Of a DNA stretch of 64,000 nt, positions 18,343 through 26,650 are shown one piece after another. Origin of the DNA: Spinactinospora alkalitolerans (lineage in GTDB: Bacteria; Actinomycetota; Actinomycetes; Streptosporangiales; Streptosporangiaceae); NCBI RefSeq assembly GCF_013408795.1, contig NZ_JACCCC010000001.1, positions 6,138,001 to 6,202,000 of the forward strand, written 5' to 3'. The notes beneath the pieces were generated by a model. It was not told the DNA's origin, searched no databases, and was given only the letters and a program-made list of their open reading frames with translations. The first letter of the stretch is position 1, and each line of letters starts with the position of its first letter. A program made the translations under genes and the position numbers.

Positions 18343-19608
18343 ATGGCTGAGCAGTCGGCCGAGCTCTCCCCGATCCTGAAGCAGGCGACGCCGGTTCTCG
18401 CCGCGCGCGGCGAGGGCGTCTACATCTACGACGAGGACGACCGCCGCTATCTCGACTTCACCGCCGGCATCGGCGTCACGAGCACGGGGCACTGCCACCC
18501 CAAGGTCGTCGAGGCCGCGCAGCGGCAGGTGGCGACCCTGGTCCACGGCCAGTACACGACCGTGATGCACCGGCCGCTGCTGCGGCTCACCGAGCGCCTC
18601 GGCTCGGTGCTGCCCGCGGGCGTCGACCGGCTGTTCTACGTCAACTCCGGCAGCGAGGCCGTCGAGGCGTCGCTGCGGCTGGCGCGGCAGGCGACGGGGC
18701 GGCAGAACGCCATCGTGTTCCAGGGCTCCTTCCACGGCCGGACCATGGCGGCGGCGTCCCTGACCACCTCGGGGGTCAAGATCCGCGCGGGCATCGGCCC
18801 GCTGATGCCCGGCGTGGCGGTGTCGCCGTTCCCCTACGCCTACCGGTACGGCATGAGCGAGGAGCAGGCGAGCGAGTTCGCGCTGCGCGAACTCGACTAC
18901 CTGCTGGCGACCGTGAGCTCGCCCAAGGACACCGCCGCGATCTTCATCGAGCCGGTGCTGGGCGAGGGCGGCTACGTCCCGGCGCCCGCGTCGTTCTTGA
19001 CCGGGCTGCGCGAGCGCGCCGACCGGCACGGCATCCTGCTCGTCATGGACGAGGTGCAGACCGGCTTCGGGCGCACCGGCCGGTTCTGGGGCCACGACCA
19101 CGCAGGTGTCCGGCCCGACATCGTGATCACCGCGAAGGGGCTCGCCAGCGGCTTCCCGCTGTCGGCGATCGCCGCGCCGAGCGAGTTGATGGAGAAGGCG
19201 TGGCCGGGGTCGCAGGGCGGCACCTACGGCGGCAACGCCGTCTCCTGCGCCGCCGCGCTGGCCACCCTCGACGTCATCGAGGAGGAGGGCCTGGTCGACA
19301 ACGCCGCGCAGATGGGCGAGCGCCTGCACAAGGGGCTGGCCCAGGTCGCCGACGCCCACTCGGTGGTCGGTGACGTGCGCGGGCTCGGCCTGATGATCGG
19401 CAACGAGTTCACCGCGGCCGACGGCTCCCCCGACACCGAGGCCGCCGCCCGGGCGCACCGGGCCGCGGCGGACAAGGGCCTGCTGCTGCTGACCTGCGGC
19501 CCGCACGGCAACGTCGTGCGGATGATCCCTCCGCTGATCGTGACGGCCGACCAGGTGGACGCCGCCGTGGAGATCTGGGCCGAATCGGTCGCCCAGGCGA
19601 CCGCCTGA
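18343..19608 (+). CDS. Class III aminotransferase, 4-aminobutyrate type
   Basis: 421 residues. Fold-type I PLP signature: the Asp of LVMDEVQTGFGRTG and the Schiff-base Lys in VITAKGLASGFPLSAI; the opening LDFTAGIGVTSTGHCHP is typical of GABA/ornithine-type enzymes. It starts at ATG 18343 with GAGGTCCGAG upstream. It pairs with the divergent ALDH to convert an omega-amino acid through its semialdehyde to a dicarboxylate. The operator in its leader suggests repression by the GntR protein. Confidence 0.88.
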   Translation: MAEQSAELSPILKQATPVLAARGEGVYIYDEDDRRYLDFTAGIGVTSTGHCHPKVVEAAQRQVATLVHGQYTTVMHRPLLRLTERLGSVLPAGVDRLFYVNSGSEAVEASLRLARQATGRQNAIVFQGSFHGRTMAAASLTTSGVKIRAGIGPLMPGVAVSPFPYAYRYGMSEEQASEFALRELDYLLATVSSPKDTAAIFIEPVLGEGGYVPAPASFLTGLRERADRHGILLVMDEVQTGFGRTGRFWGHDHAGVRPDIVITAKGLASGFPLSAIAAPSELMEKAWPGSQGGTYGGNAVSCAAALATLDVIEEEGLVDNAAQMGERLHKGLAQVADAHSVVGDVRGLGLMIGNEFTAADGSPDTEAAARAHRAAADKGLLLLTCGPHGNVVRMIPPLIVTADQVDAAVEIWAESVAQATA

Positions 19609-19636
19609 CGGTCCCGCCCGACGGCGGGCGGCGCGG

Positions 19637-19685
19637 GGCGACAGGGGTCCGAGCGGCCGCGAACGCGCTCGGTCTCCCTGTCGCC
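19637..19685 (+). terminator. Terminator after the aminotransferase
   Basis: GGCGACAGGG and CCCTGTCGCC pair, extended by CCGAGCG/CGCTCGG around a GC-rich loop. Confidence 0.65.
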
Positions 19686-19789
19686 TCCCTCACACCCCCG
19701 CCCGGTCCCCGATTAACCGGTCGGGACCGCCCTCTCCCCTGTGCTAGAGTTTTTCCCGTCGGCCAGAGAGCCGACCACAACTGAAACAA

Positions 19790-19862
19790 GCGCTCGTAGC
19801 TCAATGGATAGAGCATCTGACTACGGATCAGAAGGTTGGGGGTTCGAATCCTCCCGAGCGCG
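19790..19862 (+). tRNA. tRNA-Arg (anticodon ACG)
   Basis: Acceptor GCGCTCG pairs with CGAGCGC. The D arm (GCTC...GAGC), the anticodon stem TCTGA/TCAGA with loop CTACGGA (anticodon ACG), and the T arm with GGTTCGAATCC are all present. CCA is not encoded. A TAGAGT -10-like element lies at 19745-19750. The 3' half is the attachment site of the adjoining island. Confidence 0.95.
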
Positions 19863-19864
19863 CC
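19819..19864 (+). repeat. att direct repeat, copy in tRNA-Arg
   Basis: 46 bases, GACTACGGATCAG to GAGCGCGCC, identical to 27238-27283. Starting in the anticodon arm and running to the tRNA 3' end is typical of tyrosine-recombinase attachment sites. Confidence 0.85.
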
Positions 19865-19879
19865 GCATTGAGACAGCGA

Positions 19880-19921
19880 CGAAGAGGCCCTGACCTGGAC
19901 TGACAGGTCAGGGCCTCTTCG
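19880..19921 (+). terminator. tRNA terminator hairpin
   Basis: A 17-bp perfect stem (CGAAGAGGCCCTGACCT with its complement at 19905-19921), loop of eight bases. Confidence 0.8.
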
Positions 19922-19968
19922 TATGCATAGGCGCCTGCGACGTCCGCCATGTGCATGGGTGCAAACTA

Positions 19969-20253
19969 TTGAGGTTTGCAGAAGTCGAGTGGGCCTTTAG
20001 GTGCAGGGACGGTTCTGCGGGAGGTTGCCGGGAGAGTGCGGCCCTCTTGGCGCGTCCTTCACCGGTGAGCCCGGCGTGGGGCCGCGCCTCCCGGCCGAAG
20101 CGGTGGCGCGGATTCGCGCACACCTTTGCCGTCTGCTTCGGCGGCGGGGCGCGGCCCACCGGCGGCGATAAAGCATCCCGCCCGAGGAAAGGGGCCGCGC
20201 TCCCGCCGCAGCCTCCCCGCCATCCCACCCCGCACAACTTCTGCAAACCTCAG
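19969..20253. mobile_element. MITE-like element with 17-bp terminal inverted repeats
   Basis: Ends TTGAGGTTTGCAGAAGT (19969-19985) and ACTTCTGCAAACCTCAG (20237-20253) are inverted repeats differing only at the outermost base. Both are flanked by TA (19967-19968 and 20254-20255). The 285-base body encodes nothing recognisable. TA targets are typical of Tc1/mariner/IS630 elements. The right-hand TA is shared with the adjoining IS630 copy. Confidence 0.65.
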
Positions 20254-20255
20254 TA

Positions 20256-21412
20256 CTGAGCTTTTCGTTAGTTCTGTGGGCGCGAAGTATGGATCTCCAG
20301 GCCGGTGTGGGCCAGGAACGACCAGGCAAGCCGCTCCTCCTCACACACCCGGTTGATCCCGGCCTCGGCGGCATCGGCAACGTCGGCCAGATGTTCCCCG
20401 GCCACATTGGCCAGCTCCCGTGCCTTGATGGCCGACCACAGCATCTCCACCGGGTTGAGCTGGGGAGCATAGGCGGGCAGCCGCTCCAGGGTCAGCCAGT
20501 CCTGCCGCGCCGCCCAGTCCCGCATCGCATGGCTCCAGTGCGCCCCGAGCCCGTCCCAGACCAGTACCACCGGCTCACCCCGGTAGAACCGCTTGAGTTG
20601 TTCGAGCACCTCGATCAACGCGACGGTGTCATAGGTCCCCGGGCGCAGGTCGAAGCACAAGCGCGCTCCGCGGCATGCATCGGCGGCGTGGTAGCCCAGC
20701 GCGGCGGCCATGCCGGCACGTTTCCAGTTCAGCCGGTGCCTCAGCGCGGGCGTGCGTCCGCGGGGAGCATAGGTTCGGCGCACGACCGGCAGCAGCGACA
20801 CGCCCGATTCGTCAAAGAACACGATCCATGCCCGGTTTTCTACGGCCCCCTTTTAATGCGCGGCCACTCGTGGGCGACCCACCGGGCGATCTCGGACTCA
20901 TCGCGTTCGGCCGCCACGCGCTGGGGACGCTGCAGGCTCCAGCCCAGCCGCACGGTGAGCAGCCGCCAGACCGAGGCCCGCGCCAGCGCCACGCCGGTAG
21001 TGCGCTCCACGACACGCCCTACCCGCTCCAGGGTCCAAAGTTCCGATTCGAATCCGTGGGCCACAGCGCCCTGCTCCAGCACGGCGCGCACCTGTTCTAC
21101 CTGCGCATCGGCCAGCTTGGGTGGCCGCCCGGTGGCCGGGCGGCGGCGCAGCGCCGCGGTTCCGCCTTGTTCCCATCGGCGCTTCCAGCGCCGCACGCTT
21201 TCCGGTGTCACGCCGAGTATCCGGGCGATCTCAGTTTGAGGGCGGCCTTGTTCCAGCAGTTCGGCGGCGCGGACGCGCCGGGCCTCGGCCAGTTGCGGGC
21301 GCCTCAGCGCCGGGACGGCTTCTGCGGGGGTGCCGGATCTGGTAGCGAGGGGCATGGCTTCAGGGTCCTACGATCGCCTTCTTCGCGCCCACAGAACTAA
21401 CGAAAAGCTCAG
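20256..21412 (-). mobile_element. IS630-family insertion sequence, intact
   Basis: 1157 bases with perfect 32-bp terminal inverted repeats (starting CTGAGCTTTTCGTTAG) and TA on both sides. It carries one transposase gene in two frames. Its insertion coincides with loss of the 5' end of the kinase-deaminase gene to its right. Confidence 0.9.
20268..21355 (-). CDS. IS630 transposase made by -1 frameshifting
   Basis: OrfA (21355-20840) has the helix-turn-helix ARILGVTPESVRRWKRRW. OrfB (ending at 20268) holds the DDE core: Asp in FFDESG, Asp in LVWDGLGAHWS and Glu in APQLNPVEMLWS. OrfA stops just after RIKRGP. A -1 slip on the A4G5 run just before (mRNA TTAAAAGGGGGCC) continues into KGAVENRAWIVFFDESG, giving one continuous DDE protein. 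This is programmed frameshifting as in other IS630 members, inferred from sequence. Confidence 0.85.
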
Positions 21413-21432
21413 TAAGGCGAATCCTCACCGAA

Positions 21433-22392
21433 ATGGAGCGCAGAGTCGCGGTGGTAAAGATCGCCGCACCGCTCTACGACGTTCAGGGATATTTCTACGA
21501 GCGCGCGAACACGGACCTCCCGGAGGGACAGCAGGACGGTGCCCTGCTGAACTTCTTGGGTTCGCACTTCCGACGGACGGCACCCGACTTCCTTCTGGAC
21601 GACTTCGCAGACAGGTGCGCCGGCGCCATCCTCGGTGGAGCGGATGCGGTCATCTGTGATGACGCACGGCCGACCGATGCCGCCGGCCTGACGAAGCAGG
21701 GCTTCACGGTAGTTCAGGTATCCGCTCCCGACCCGCTTCGTCGACTGCGGAAGTCCAAGCGTGGTGACAGAACCGTCGGAAATGACGAGCATCCCACCGA
21801 GGCCGGCCTCGAGTCGATCTCGGTGGACTTCACACTGGAGAACTCCGGAAGCCTCTCCGGACTAGAGGCGCAGGTGACCGAAATCGCGAAGACGCTGATC
21901 ACCGGCCCCGGCCCGGCCGACGGCGTTATCGGCGGCGATCAGCGCGATGGAAACTACGCCGTCGAATCACTCATCCGCCATGCAGGCGCGATGATATCTC
22001 GACGCTATGCGGAGAATCGGCATCAGATCGGCGCGGTGATCCTCGCCGGCGATGGACGCGTCTTCACCGGCCTGCATGTAGAGGCAATGGTGGGTAGGGC
22101 CTCGGTCTGCGCCGAGGCGGTGGCCCTCGGCAAAGCCCGCGAGGCCGGTGTGACGGACCTGCGGATCGTGCTGGCCGTCCGCCATCCGAAGCCGTCGGAG
22201 GCACAGCGCGAGCCCCGGTTGGTGCCGCCCTGCGGTCTGTGTCGCGAACTGCTCCTGGACTACGGGCCGGACATCCACGCCGTAATCAGTATGCAGGGAG
22301 AACTGAATTTGGTCCCGCTCTCTCAGATGCTGCCCCACAAGTATGTTGGGACGAAGTGGAAGGCAACCGATCCGGACCATATCGGAAAGTAA
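21433..22392 (+). CDS. Deoxynucleoside kinase-like / cytidine deaminase fusion, 5'-truncated
   Basis: 319 residues visible. The C-terminal half (about 180-300) is a cytidine deaminase with zinc-site CAEA (in ASVCAEAVALGKA) and PPCGLCREL. The N-terminal half resembles P-loop nucleotide kinases (VVKIAAPLYDVQGYFYERA; LNFLGSHFRRTAPDFLLDD) but has no Walker A. The open frame runs upstream without interruption to the IS630 end (…RILTEMERR), so the Walker A part was probably removed when the IS inserted. The annotated ATG 21433 is therefore not the original start. First gene of a six-gene operon of nucleotide-related enzymes. Activity of the truncated form is doubtful. Confidence 0.65.
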   Translation: MERRVAVVKIAAPLYDVQGYFYERANTDLPEGQQDGALLNFLGSHFRRTAPDFLLDDFADRCAGAILGGADAVICDDARPTDAAGLTKQGFTVVQVSAPDPLRRLRKSKRGDRTVGNDEHPTEAGLESISVDFTLENSGSLSGLEAQVTEIAKTLITGPGPADGVIGGDQRDGNYAVESLIRHAGAMISRRYAENRHQIGAVILAGDGRVFTGLHVEAMVGRASVCAEAVALGKAREAGVTDLRIVLAVRHPKPSEAQREPRLVPPCGLCRELLLDYGPDIHAVISMQGELNLVPLSQMLPHKYVGTKWKATDPDHIGK

Positions 22393-22421
22393 CCGACGCG
22401 CGTTCTTTTTAATGAGTAGGC

Positions 22422-23345
22422 ATGTTCCGTTCATTCCTTATTTCGGAGTTCCCTGGCGCAGAGATTCGGGAGCTCAGCGGATCCAATAACCTTGTTTACC
22501 TGGTGAGGTCCGCCAAAGAGACGATCATCGCAAAGCACGTGACCGACACCGACATTCCACTCTCGTACTTGGCCGAGGCCAACGCCCGGCTGGCGGAACT
22601 GATTCCTGTCCAAAAGATCCTCCAGGTCTATGAGAAGGATCGCGGGGACCCGTTCGACGCCGTCTTCGCGGAGTACGTCGAAGGACATGATCTGGCAGCG
22701 GCCCTGGCGGGAGACGCGGTCGCGCCGCCGGCTGACGACCTCGTCAGCCATCTGTGCAGGTTCGTATTGGCCTGCCGGAGCCTGCCGAGAATGCATGACG
22801 GTTTCGGCATGTATAAGCGCGGTGCGCCGACCAAGGAAACACATCGAGAGTTCGTGGAGTACTACGGGAATCGGTACTGGAGCCGCGCAAGGCCGTTCTA
22901 CGACGGGACTCGGATCGCCACGGCCGTCGATGAATGGCTGGCCAGCGGCTTCGCATCCGCGGCGAGCCGCTGCCCGGCACCGTTCAGTGTCGTCCCCATC
23001 GACGCGAACCTGAAGAACTTCGTCGTTGCACCGGATGGCCGCATCGTGGTTCTCAACGTCCCGATCGCCGCGGTCTCCACCCCGGCGCACGCGGTCGCGG
23101 CCATCAGCGCGCACTTGCGGAACCGGAAGGTGCGCCATCAGTTTCTCGATGCGGCCGCGGAAGGCATCTGCACGGAAGATCTTGAAATGGTCCCACATTT
23201 CGAGCTGTGGCAGCTGCTCGGCATCCTCTCATTCTACGCGGTACGCGAGCCGGACCGGCAAAGGGAATGGCAGAATTGGGGCTCGCCGGTCCCTCTCGAC
23301 GAGGATTTCAGGAGTCTGGTCGAGACCCGGGTCATAAGCGGGTAA
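22422..23345 (+). CDS. APH-like phosphotransferase-fold protein, atypical active site
   Basis: 307 residues. The fold is suggested by a kinase-like N-lobe (NNLVYLVRSAKETIIAKHV), AVFAEYVEGHDLAAAL as hinge and VVPIDANLKNFVVAPDGRIVVLNVP as the catalytic loop. The family motif HGDxxxxN is altered: His is replaced by Pro/Ile, Asp and Asn remain, and the metal-binding Asp that normally follows is Asn (VVLN). It may bind a nucleotide without normal kinase activity, or act on an unusual substrate. It starts 29 bases after the deaminase gene and ends 3 bases before the next gene. Confidence 0.6.
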   Translation: MFRSFLISEFPGAEIRELSGSNNLVYLVRSAKETIIAKHVTDTDIPLSYLAEANARLAELIPVQKILQVYEKDRGDPFDAVFAEYVEGHDLAAALAGDAVAPPADDLVSHLCRFVLACRSLPRMHDGFGMYKRGAPTKETHREFVEYYGNRYWSRARPFYDGTRIATAVDEWLASGFASAASRCPAPFSVVPIDANLKNFVVAPDGRIVVLNVPIAAVSTPAHAVAAISAHLRNRKVRHQFLDAAAEGICTEDLEMVPHFELWQLLGILSFYAVREPDRQREWQNWGSPVPLDEDFRSLVETRVISG

Positions 23346-23348
23346 GCA

Positions 23349-23891
23349 GTGATATTAACCGGAAATGCCATTACCGAAGCCGTGGACCGTGGCGACATCG
23401 TCATCGACCCGTTCCTCTCGTCACACGTCAATCCGAACAGTTACAACTACCGCCTGGGACCGGACATCCATTGCGTTCAGGCGAGTGGCGATCCACACTC
23501 CGGAGTGCTCCAGAGCCGACTGGAGCCGGTCGGAGGCCGCTGTCTCCTGCGCAAGGGCCAGCTCTATCTGGGCCACACGCTGGAACGGATCGGCAGTAAT
23601 CGGTATGTAACCTCGCTGATCGGCAGGAGCTCGATCGGCAGGCTAGGGCTTTTCGTCCAGCTCTCGGCCGATTTGGGTCATTGCGGTGCGGTGCACCGCT
23701 GGACCCTGGAACTTCTGCCCACGATCGATATCTACGTCTATCCGGGACAGATCATCGGGCAGGTCTCGTTCTGGTCTGCCATGGGCGACGTCCTTGCTTA
23801 TCAAGGGTGGTACGGGAGGCACGACCGCCCCATGCCTTCCAAGCTGCACACAAGTATTGAGGGTCACGCAGAGATTCGAGAACCAGGATGA
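23349..23891 (+). CDS. dCTP deaminase-like protein, catalytic residues retained
   Basis: 180 residues from GTG 23349. The dUTPase/Dcd trimer fold is seen in HVNPNSYNYRLGP, LIGRSSIGRLGLFVQLSA and HRWTLELLPTIDIYVYPGQ. GRSS-R and the Glu of TLEL, the family's catalytic Glu, are present, so deamination of dCTP to dUTP is plausible. The canonical PGF segment is changed to LGHCGAV. Its stop overlaps the start of a paralogue (ATGA). Confidence 0.78.
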   Translation: MILTGNAITEAVDRGDIVIDPFLSSHVNPNSYNYRLGPDIHCVQASGDPHSGVLQSRLEPVGGRCLLRKGQLYLGHTLERIGSNRYVTSLIGRSSIGRLGLFVQLSADLGHCGAVHRWTLELLPTIDIYVYPGQIIGQVSFWSAMGDVLAYQGWYGRHDRPMPSKLHTSIEGHAEIREPG

Positions 23892-24436
23892 TCCTCAGCG
23901 GACATGAAATCAGGCGCCAAGTCGAAGCCGACGCTATCACGGTAAGCCCATTCGATTCCGATCACATCAACCCCAACAGCATCGACCTCACACTCGATGA
24001 CACGATTCTCCGGTACTGCGATCCGGTCATCGATCCCCGGGTGGAACCGGAAGTCGTCAAGCTCACGGTCCCGGAAGACGGGCTCCTCCTGGAGCCGATG
24101 GGTTTCTGTCTCGGGTCTTCCCGGGAGATAGTCGGAAGCACCGAGTTCGTACCGATGGTGCACGCCAAGTCGAGCACAGCGAGGGCCGGGCTCTTCGTGC
24201 ACGTCACCGCGGATCTAATCGACATCGGTTCGATCGGCACCATAACCTTTCAGCTCTTCTCCACGCTCCCGCTGCGGGTCTACCCCGGCATGCGGATCGC
24301 GCAGGTGACGTTCTGGAAACCCATGGGCGAGATCACGCTCTATTCGGGAAAATACCAGGGTTCGGCGGGGCCGATGAAGTCCATGATCTTCCGCGACCGG
24401 TACTGGGATAAACTGCACGGAGCCGCTGACAAATGA
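23888..24436 (+). CDS. dCTP deaminase-like paralogue with Glu-to-Gln change
   Basis: 182 residues, same fold as its neighbour: HINPNSIDLTLDD, MVHAKSSTARAGLFVHVTADL and GTITFQLFSTLPLRVYPGM. At the position of the catalytic Glu (TLEL) it has Gln (TFQL), and the GRSS motif reads AKSS. It is therefore probably not a standard deaminase. It may be a regulatory partner in a mixed trimer, or a nucleotide sensor. It overlaps both neighbours by four bases. Confidence 0.75.
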   Translation: MILSGHEIRRQVEADAITVSPFDSDHINPNSIDLTLDDTILRYCDPVIDPRVEPEVVKLTVPEDGLLLEPMGFCLGSSREIVGSTEFVPMVHAKSSTARAGLFVHVTADLIDIGSIGTITFQLFSTLPLRVYPGMRIAQVTFWKPMGEITLYSGKYQGSAGPMKSMIFRDRYWDKLHGAADK

Positions 24437-25527
24437 ATGATGGAATCCGCATGAAGCTGTCGGTTGGTTCCGCCGAGGTCGAGGTCTCCGCTACGAGAGA
24501 CACCGTTTCGGAACTCGCTGTGTTGGCGCATCCCTTCATTGAGGTGGCTCCGCTCGACAATGCCGGAGCGGGGCGTCCCGCAGTGATCGTGCGCGAGACC
24601 GCTCCGAAGGAGCCAGGCTGGCGCCGCCTGGCCCTGCCGTCCGAGTACGAGCCGGACCGAGTGCTCTGGGTCGATGACGTCGGTCAACGCATCGCAGTGG
24701 TCAGCGAACCCTCGCCGTGGCGGACCCAGCAGCTGCTCCGCTCCGTCCGGCACCTGCTGCGCTGGCAGGCGTTCGCGAAGGGGGATCTGTTCCTCCACGG
24801 GGGGCTGGTGAAGGTCGGCGGGGTCGGCATCGCGTTTCTGGGCGGCAAGCGCTCGGGAAAGACATCGAGCGTGCTGAGCATGATTCTTCACGGCGGAGCC
24901 GATTTCGTCTCGAACGACGATGTCGCGATAACCGATACGGACACCGGTTTGGTCGGATACGGGTCCCCGCGAACGGTCAACGTCCGCACCGACTCCCTTC
25001 TCGCGCTGGCGGCCTCCGCTCCGGTCGCCGCCGGCTTCCTCTCCGGATCGAGCCATCCGGCGAACGGATACAGGGGAAGGCATCACACCGTGGATTCCAT
25101 CCGGTCGGATTCAGGGACGACGCTTCCCGGGTCCATCTGGGTCCGCTGTGCGGAGCTTGCACATGTCACCGGTTGTGGATTGGCCGCCCACAGCCGGATC
25201 GACTCCGTTGTGTTCCCGCAGTTCGGCGCCTCACAGGATGCCCCGCGGATCACGCTCATGGACCGTGATTCGGCTATCCGCTCTCTGATGGAGAACGTTG
25301 AACGACAGGCGTCGAAGTACGATCCGTTTCTCGCCGACTGGTTCCCGGACACGGACCGATTGCGCAGGGAGCGCCTCATCGAACGGCTCTTGGAGGAGGC
25401 GTCGTTCTACCGGCTTTCGCAGAATATGCACCGGTTGGACGAGGCGACCAGCCTGATGCTCGATGCCCTCACAGACAGAGTGGTCGATCGGCGCCCTGGG
25501 GATCGCAGTCGTGCCGTTTCGGAGTGA
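24433..25527 (+). CDS. HprK-like P-loop ATPase/kinase
   Basis: 364 residues with a Walker A motif AFLGGKRSGKTSSVLSMI followed by a Walker B-like FVSNDDVAITD. This arrangement is that of HPr kinase-like proteins, which also occur in lasso-peptide and other biosynthetic clusters. The N-terminal 130 residues have no known domain. No HPr substrate is nearby, so the target could be a small molecule or one of the operon's proteins. It is translationally coupled to the preceding gene. Confidence 0.68.
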   Translation: MNDGIRMKLSVGSAEVEVSATRDTVSELAVLAHPFIEVAPLDNAGAGRPAVIVRETAPKEPGWRRLALPSEYEPDRVLWVDDVGQRIAVVSEPSPWRTQQLLRSVRHLLRWQAFAKGDLFLHGGLVKVGGVGIAFLGGKRSGKTSSVLSMILHGGADFVSNDDVAITDTDTGLVGYGSPRTVNVRTDSLLALAASAPVAAGFLSGSSHPANGYRGRHHTVDSIRSDSGTTLPGSIWVRCAELAHVTGCGLAAHSRIDSVVFPQFGASQDAPRITLMDRDSAIRSLMENVERQASKYDPFLADWFPDTDRLRRERLIERLLEEASFYRLSQNMHRLDEATSLMLDALTDRVVDRRPGDRSRAVSE

Positions 25528-25567
25528 GGGAGCCTCCCATCCGCAGGAAGCCCGCAAAGGAGGGGAA

Positions 25568-26650
25568 GTGGCCACCGCATCCCGCCCCGACCGATCCACC
25601 GGTGATCCTCCGACCTCTGCACCCGGAGGGTGGACCGCCATCGGTGTGGAGGCCTCCGTGCTGATCACCGGCCCGGACGGCCGAGTGCTACTGGTGCGGT
25701 CAAGCGACCGCCCAAGGCGGTGGACTCTGCCCGCCGACAGGTTGGTGTCCGGCGAAACGCCGCGTCAGACCGCGATCCGAGGGGTCGGCGACAGGATCGG
25801 GCTCATACCGAGACTCGGCGATCTACTCGTCTCCGATTGGACCACCGACCGCGGCGGCCCCCATGCAGGAGCGCTCTACATCTTCGACGGCGGCCGAATC
25901 AGCTCTGCCGCCGCTCGCCGGATCGGGGTCCCCGGCCAGAACTCGTCCGCCGCCCTCTTCACCGCCGTCGACGAACTTCCGGCCTATGCGGCCCCGGCCG
26001 ATGTGCGCCGCATCGATGCCGCACTTCGCGCCCGCGGTGAAGGCCGCACCGCGCATCTGGAGTACGGGCGCACCCCATCGACGCTTGCTGCCATGCGCCG
26101 CTTCGGCATCGTGCCAGGGGTGCACAGCGGCGGCGCCGCTTGGAGTTGGCATGAGGAGCCCGTCCCAGACGAATTGCCGATTCGGCACGCCTGGGCGTGG
26201 GTGTTCGCCCCCGATGGCAGGGTCGTCGTCTACGTCGACGACAACGGCCTCATCGGGCTTCCCGGCGGCACATTGGAGGACTTCGAACACCGTAACCCCG
26301 CAGCGGCATCGGTACGCGAGGTCCGAGAGGAGACTCAGATCGAGATTGCGGATCCGATCTATCTCGGTTATCTCCACGACGACCAGCCCGGTGGCAAAGC
26401 GGTCGCACGGGTCCGGATGGCCGCCGCCATCGCCGCCATCGGCCCGGCCGCGCCGGACCCGGCCACCGGCACCGTCCATCGCCGCCTGCTGGTTCCACCG
26501 CGGCTCCTGGCCGAACTGTGCGGTTGGGGACGCGGTGCCGATCGACAGACCAAGGCCGCGATCGGTACGGCCCGAGCCCTGGGCATCACCGAACCGGATC
26601 CTGCGGCACCGGTCGCTGAGATCCCCACTGACGGCACGGGAATCCTCTAG
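25568..26650 (+). CDS. Tandem NUDIX-domain protein
   Basis: 360 residues from GTG 25568 (AAAGGAGGGG upstream). The first NUDIX unit (about 28-150: ASVLITGPDGRVLLVRSSDR) has a degenerate box, GETPRQTAIRGVGDRIGL, lacking REXXEE. The second (about 200-340) has VREVREETQIEI with a slightly stretched box, so probably only this one hydrolyses. A nucleotide-diphosphate substrate fits the operon, whose other members act on pyrimidine nucleotides. It is the last gene, 40 bases after the HprK-like gene. Confidence 0.72.
   Translation: MATASRPDRSTGDPPTSAPGGWTAIGVEASVLITGPDGRVLLVRSSDRPRRWTLPADRLVSGETPRQTAIRGVGDRIGLIPRLGDLLVSDWTTDRGGPHAGALYIFDGGRISSAAARRIGVPGQNSSAALFTAVDELPAYAAPADVRRIDAALRARGEGRTAHLEYGRTPSTLAAMRRFGIVPGVHSGGAAWSWHEEPVPDELPIRHAWAWVFAPDGRVVVYVDDNGLIGLPGGTLEDFEHRNPAAASVREVREETQIEIADPIYLGYLHDDQPGGKAVARVRMAAAIAAIGPAAPDPATGTVHRRLLVPPRLLAELCGWGRGADRQTKAAIGTARALGITEPDPAAPVAEIPTDGTGIL

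Noticed and set aside
12850-19608. Ectoine utilisation (eut) cluster
   Set aside because: A racemase-like gene, ALDH and aminotransferase fit loosely, but the ectoine hydrolase, deacetylase, dehydratase and cyclodeaminase genes are absent.
19951-20259. 102-residue open frame inside the MITE-like element
   Set aside because: Spans both element ends, no motif, no ribosome site.
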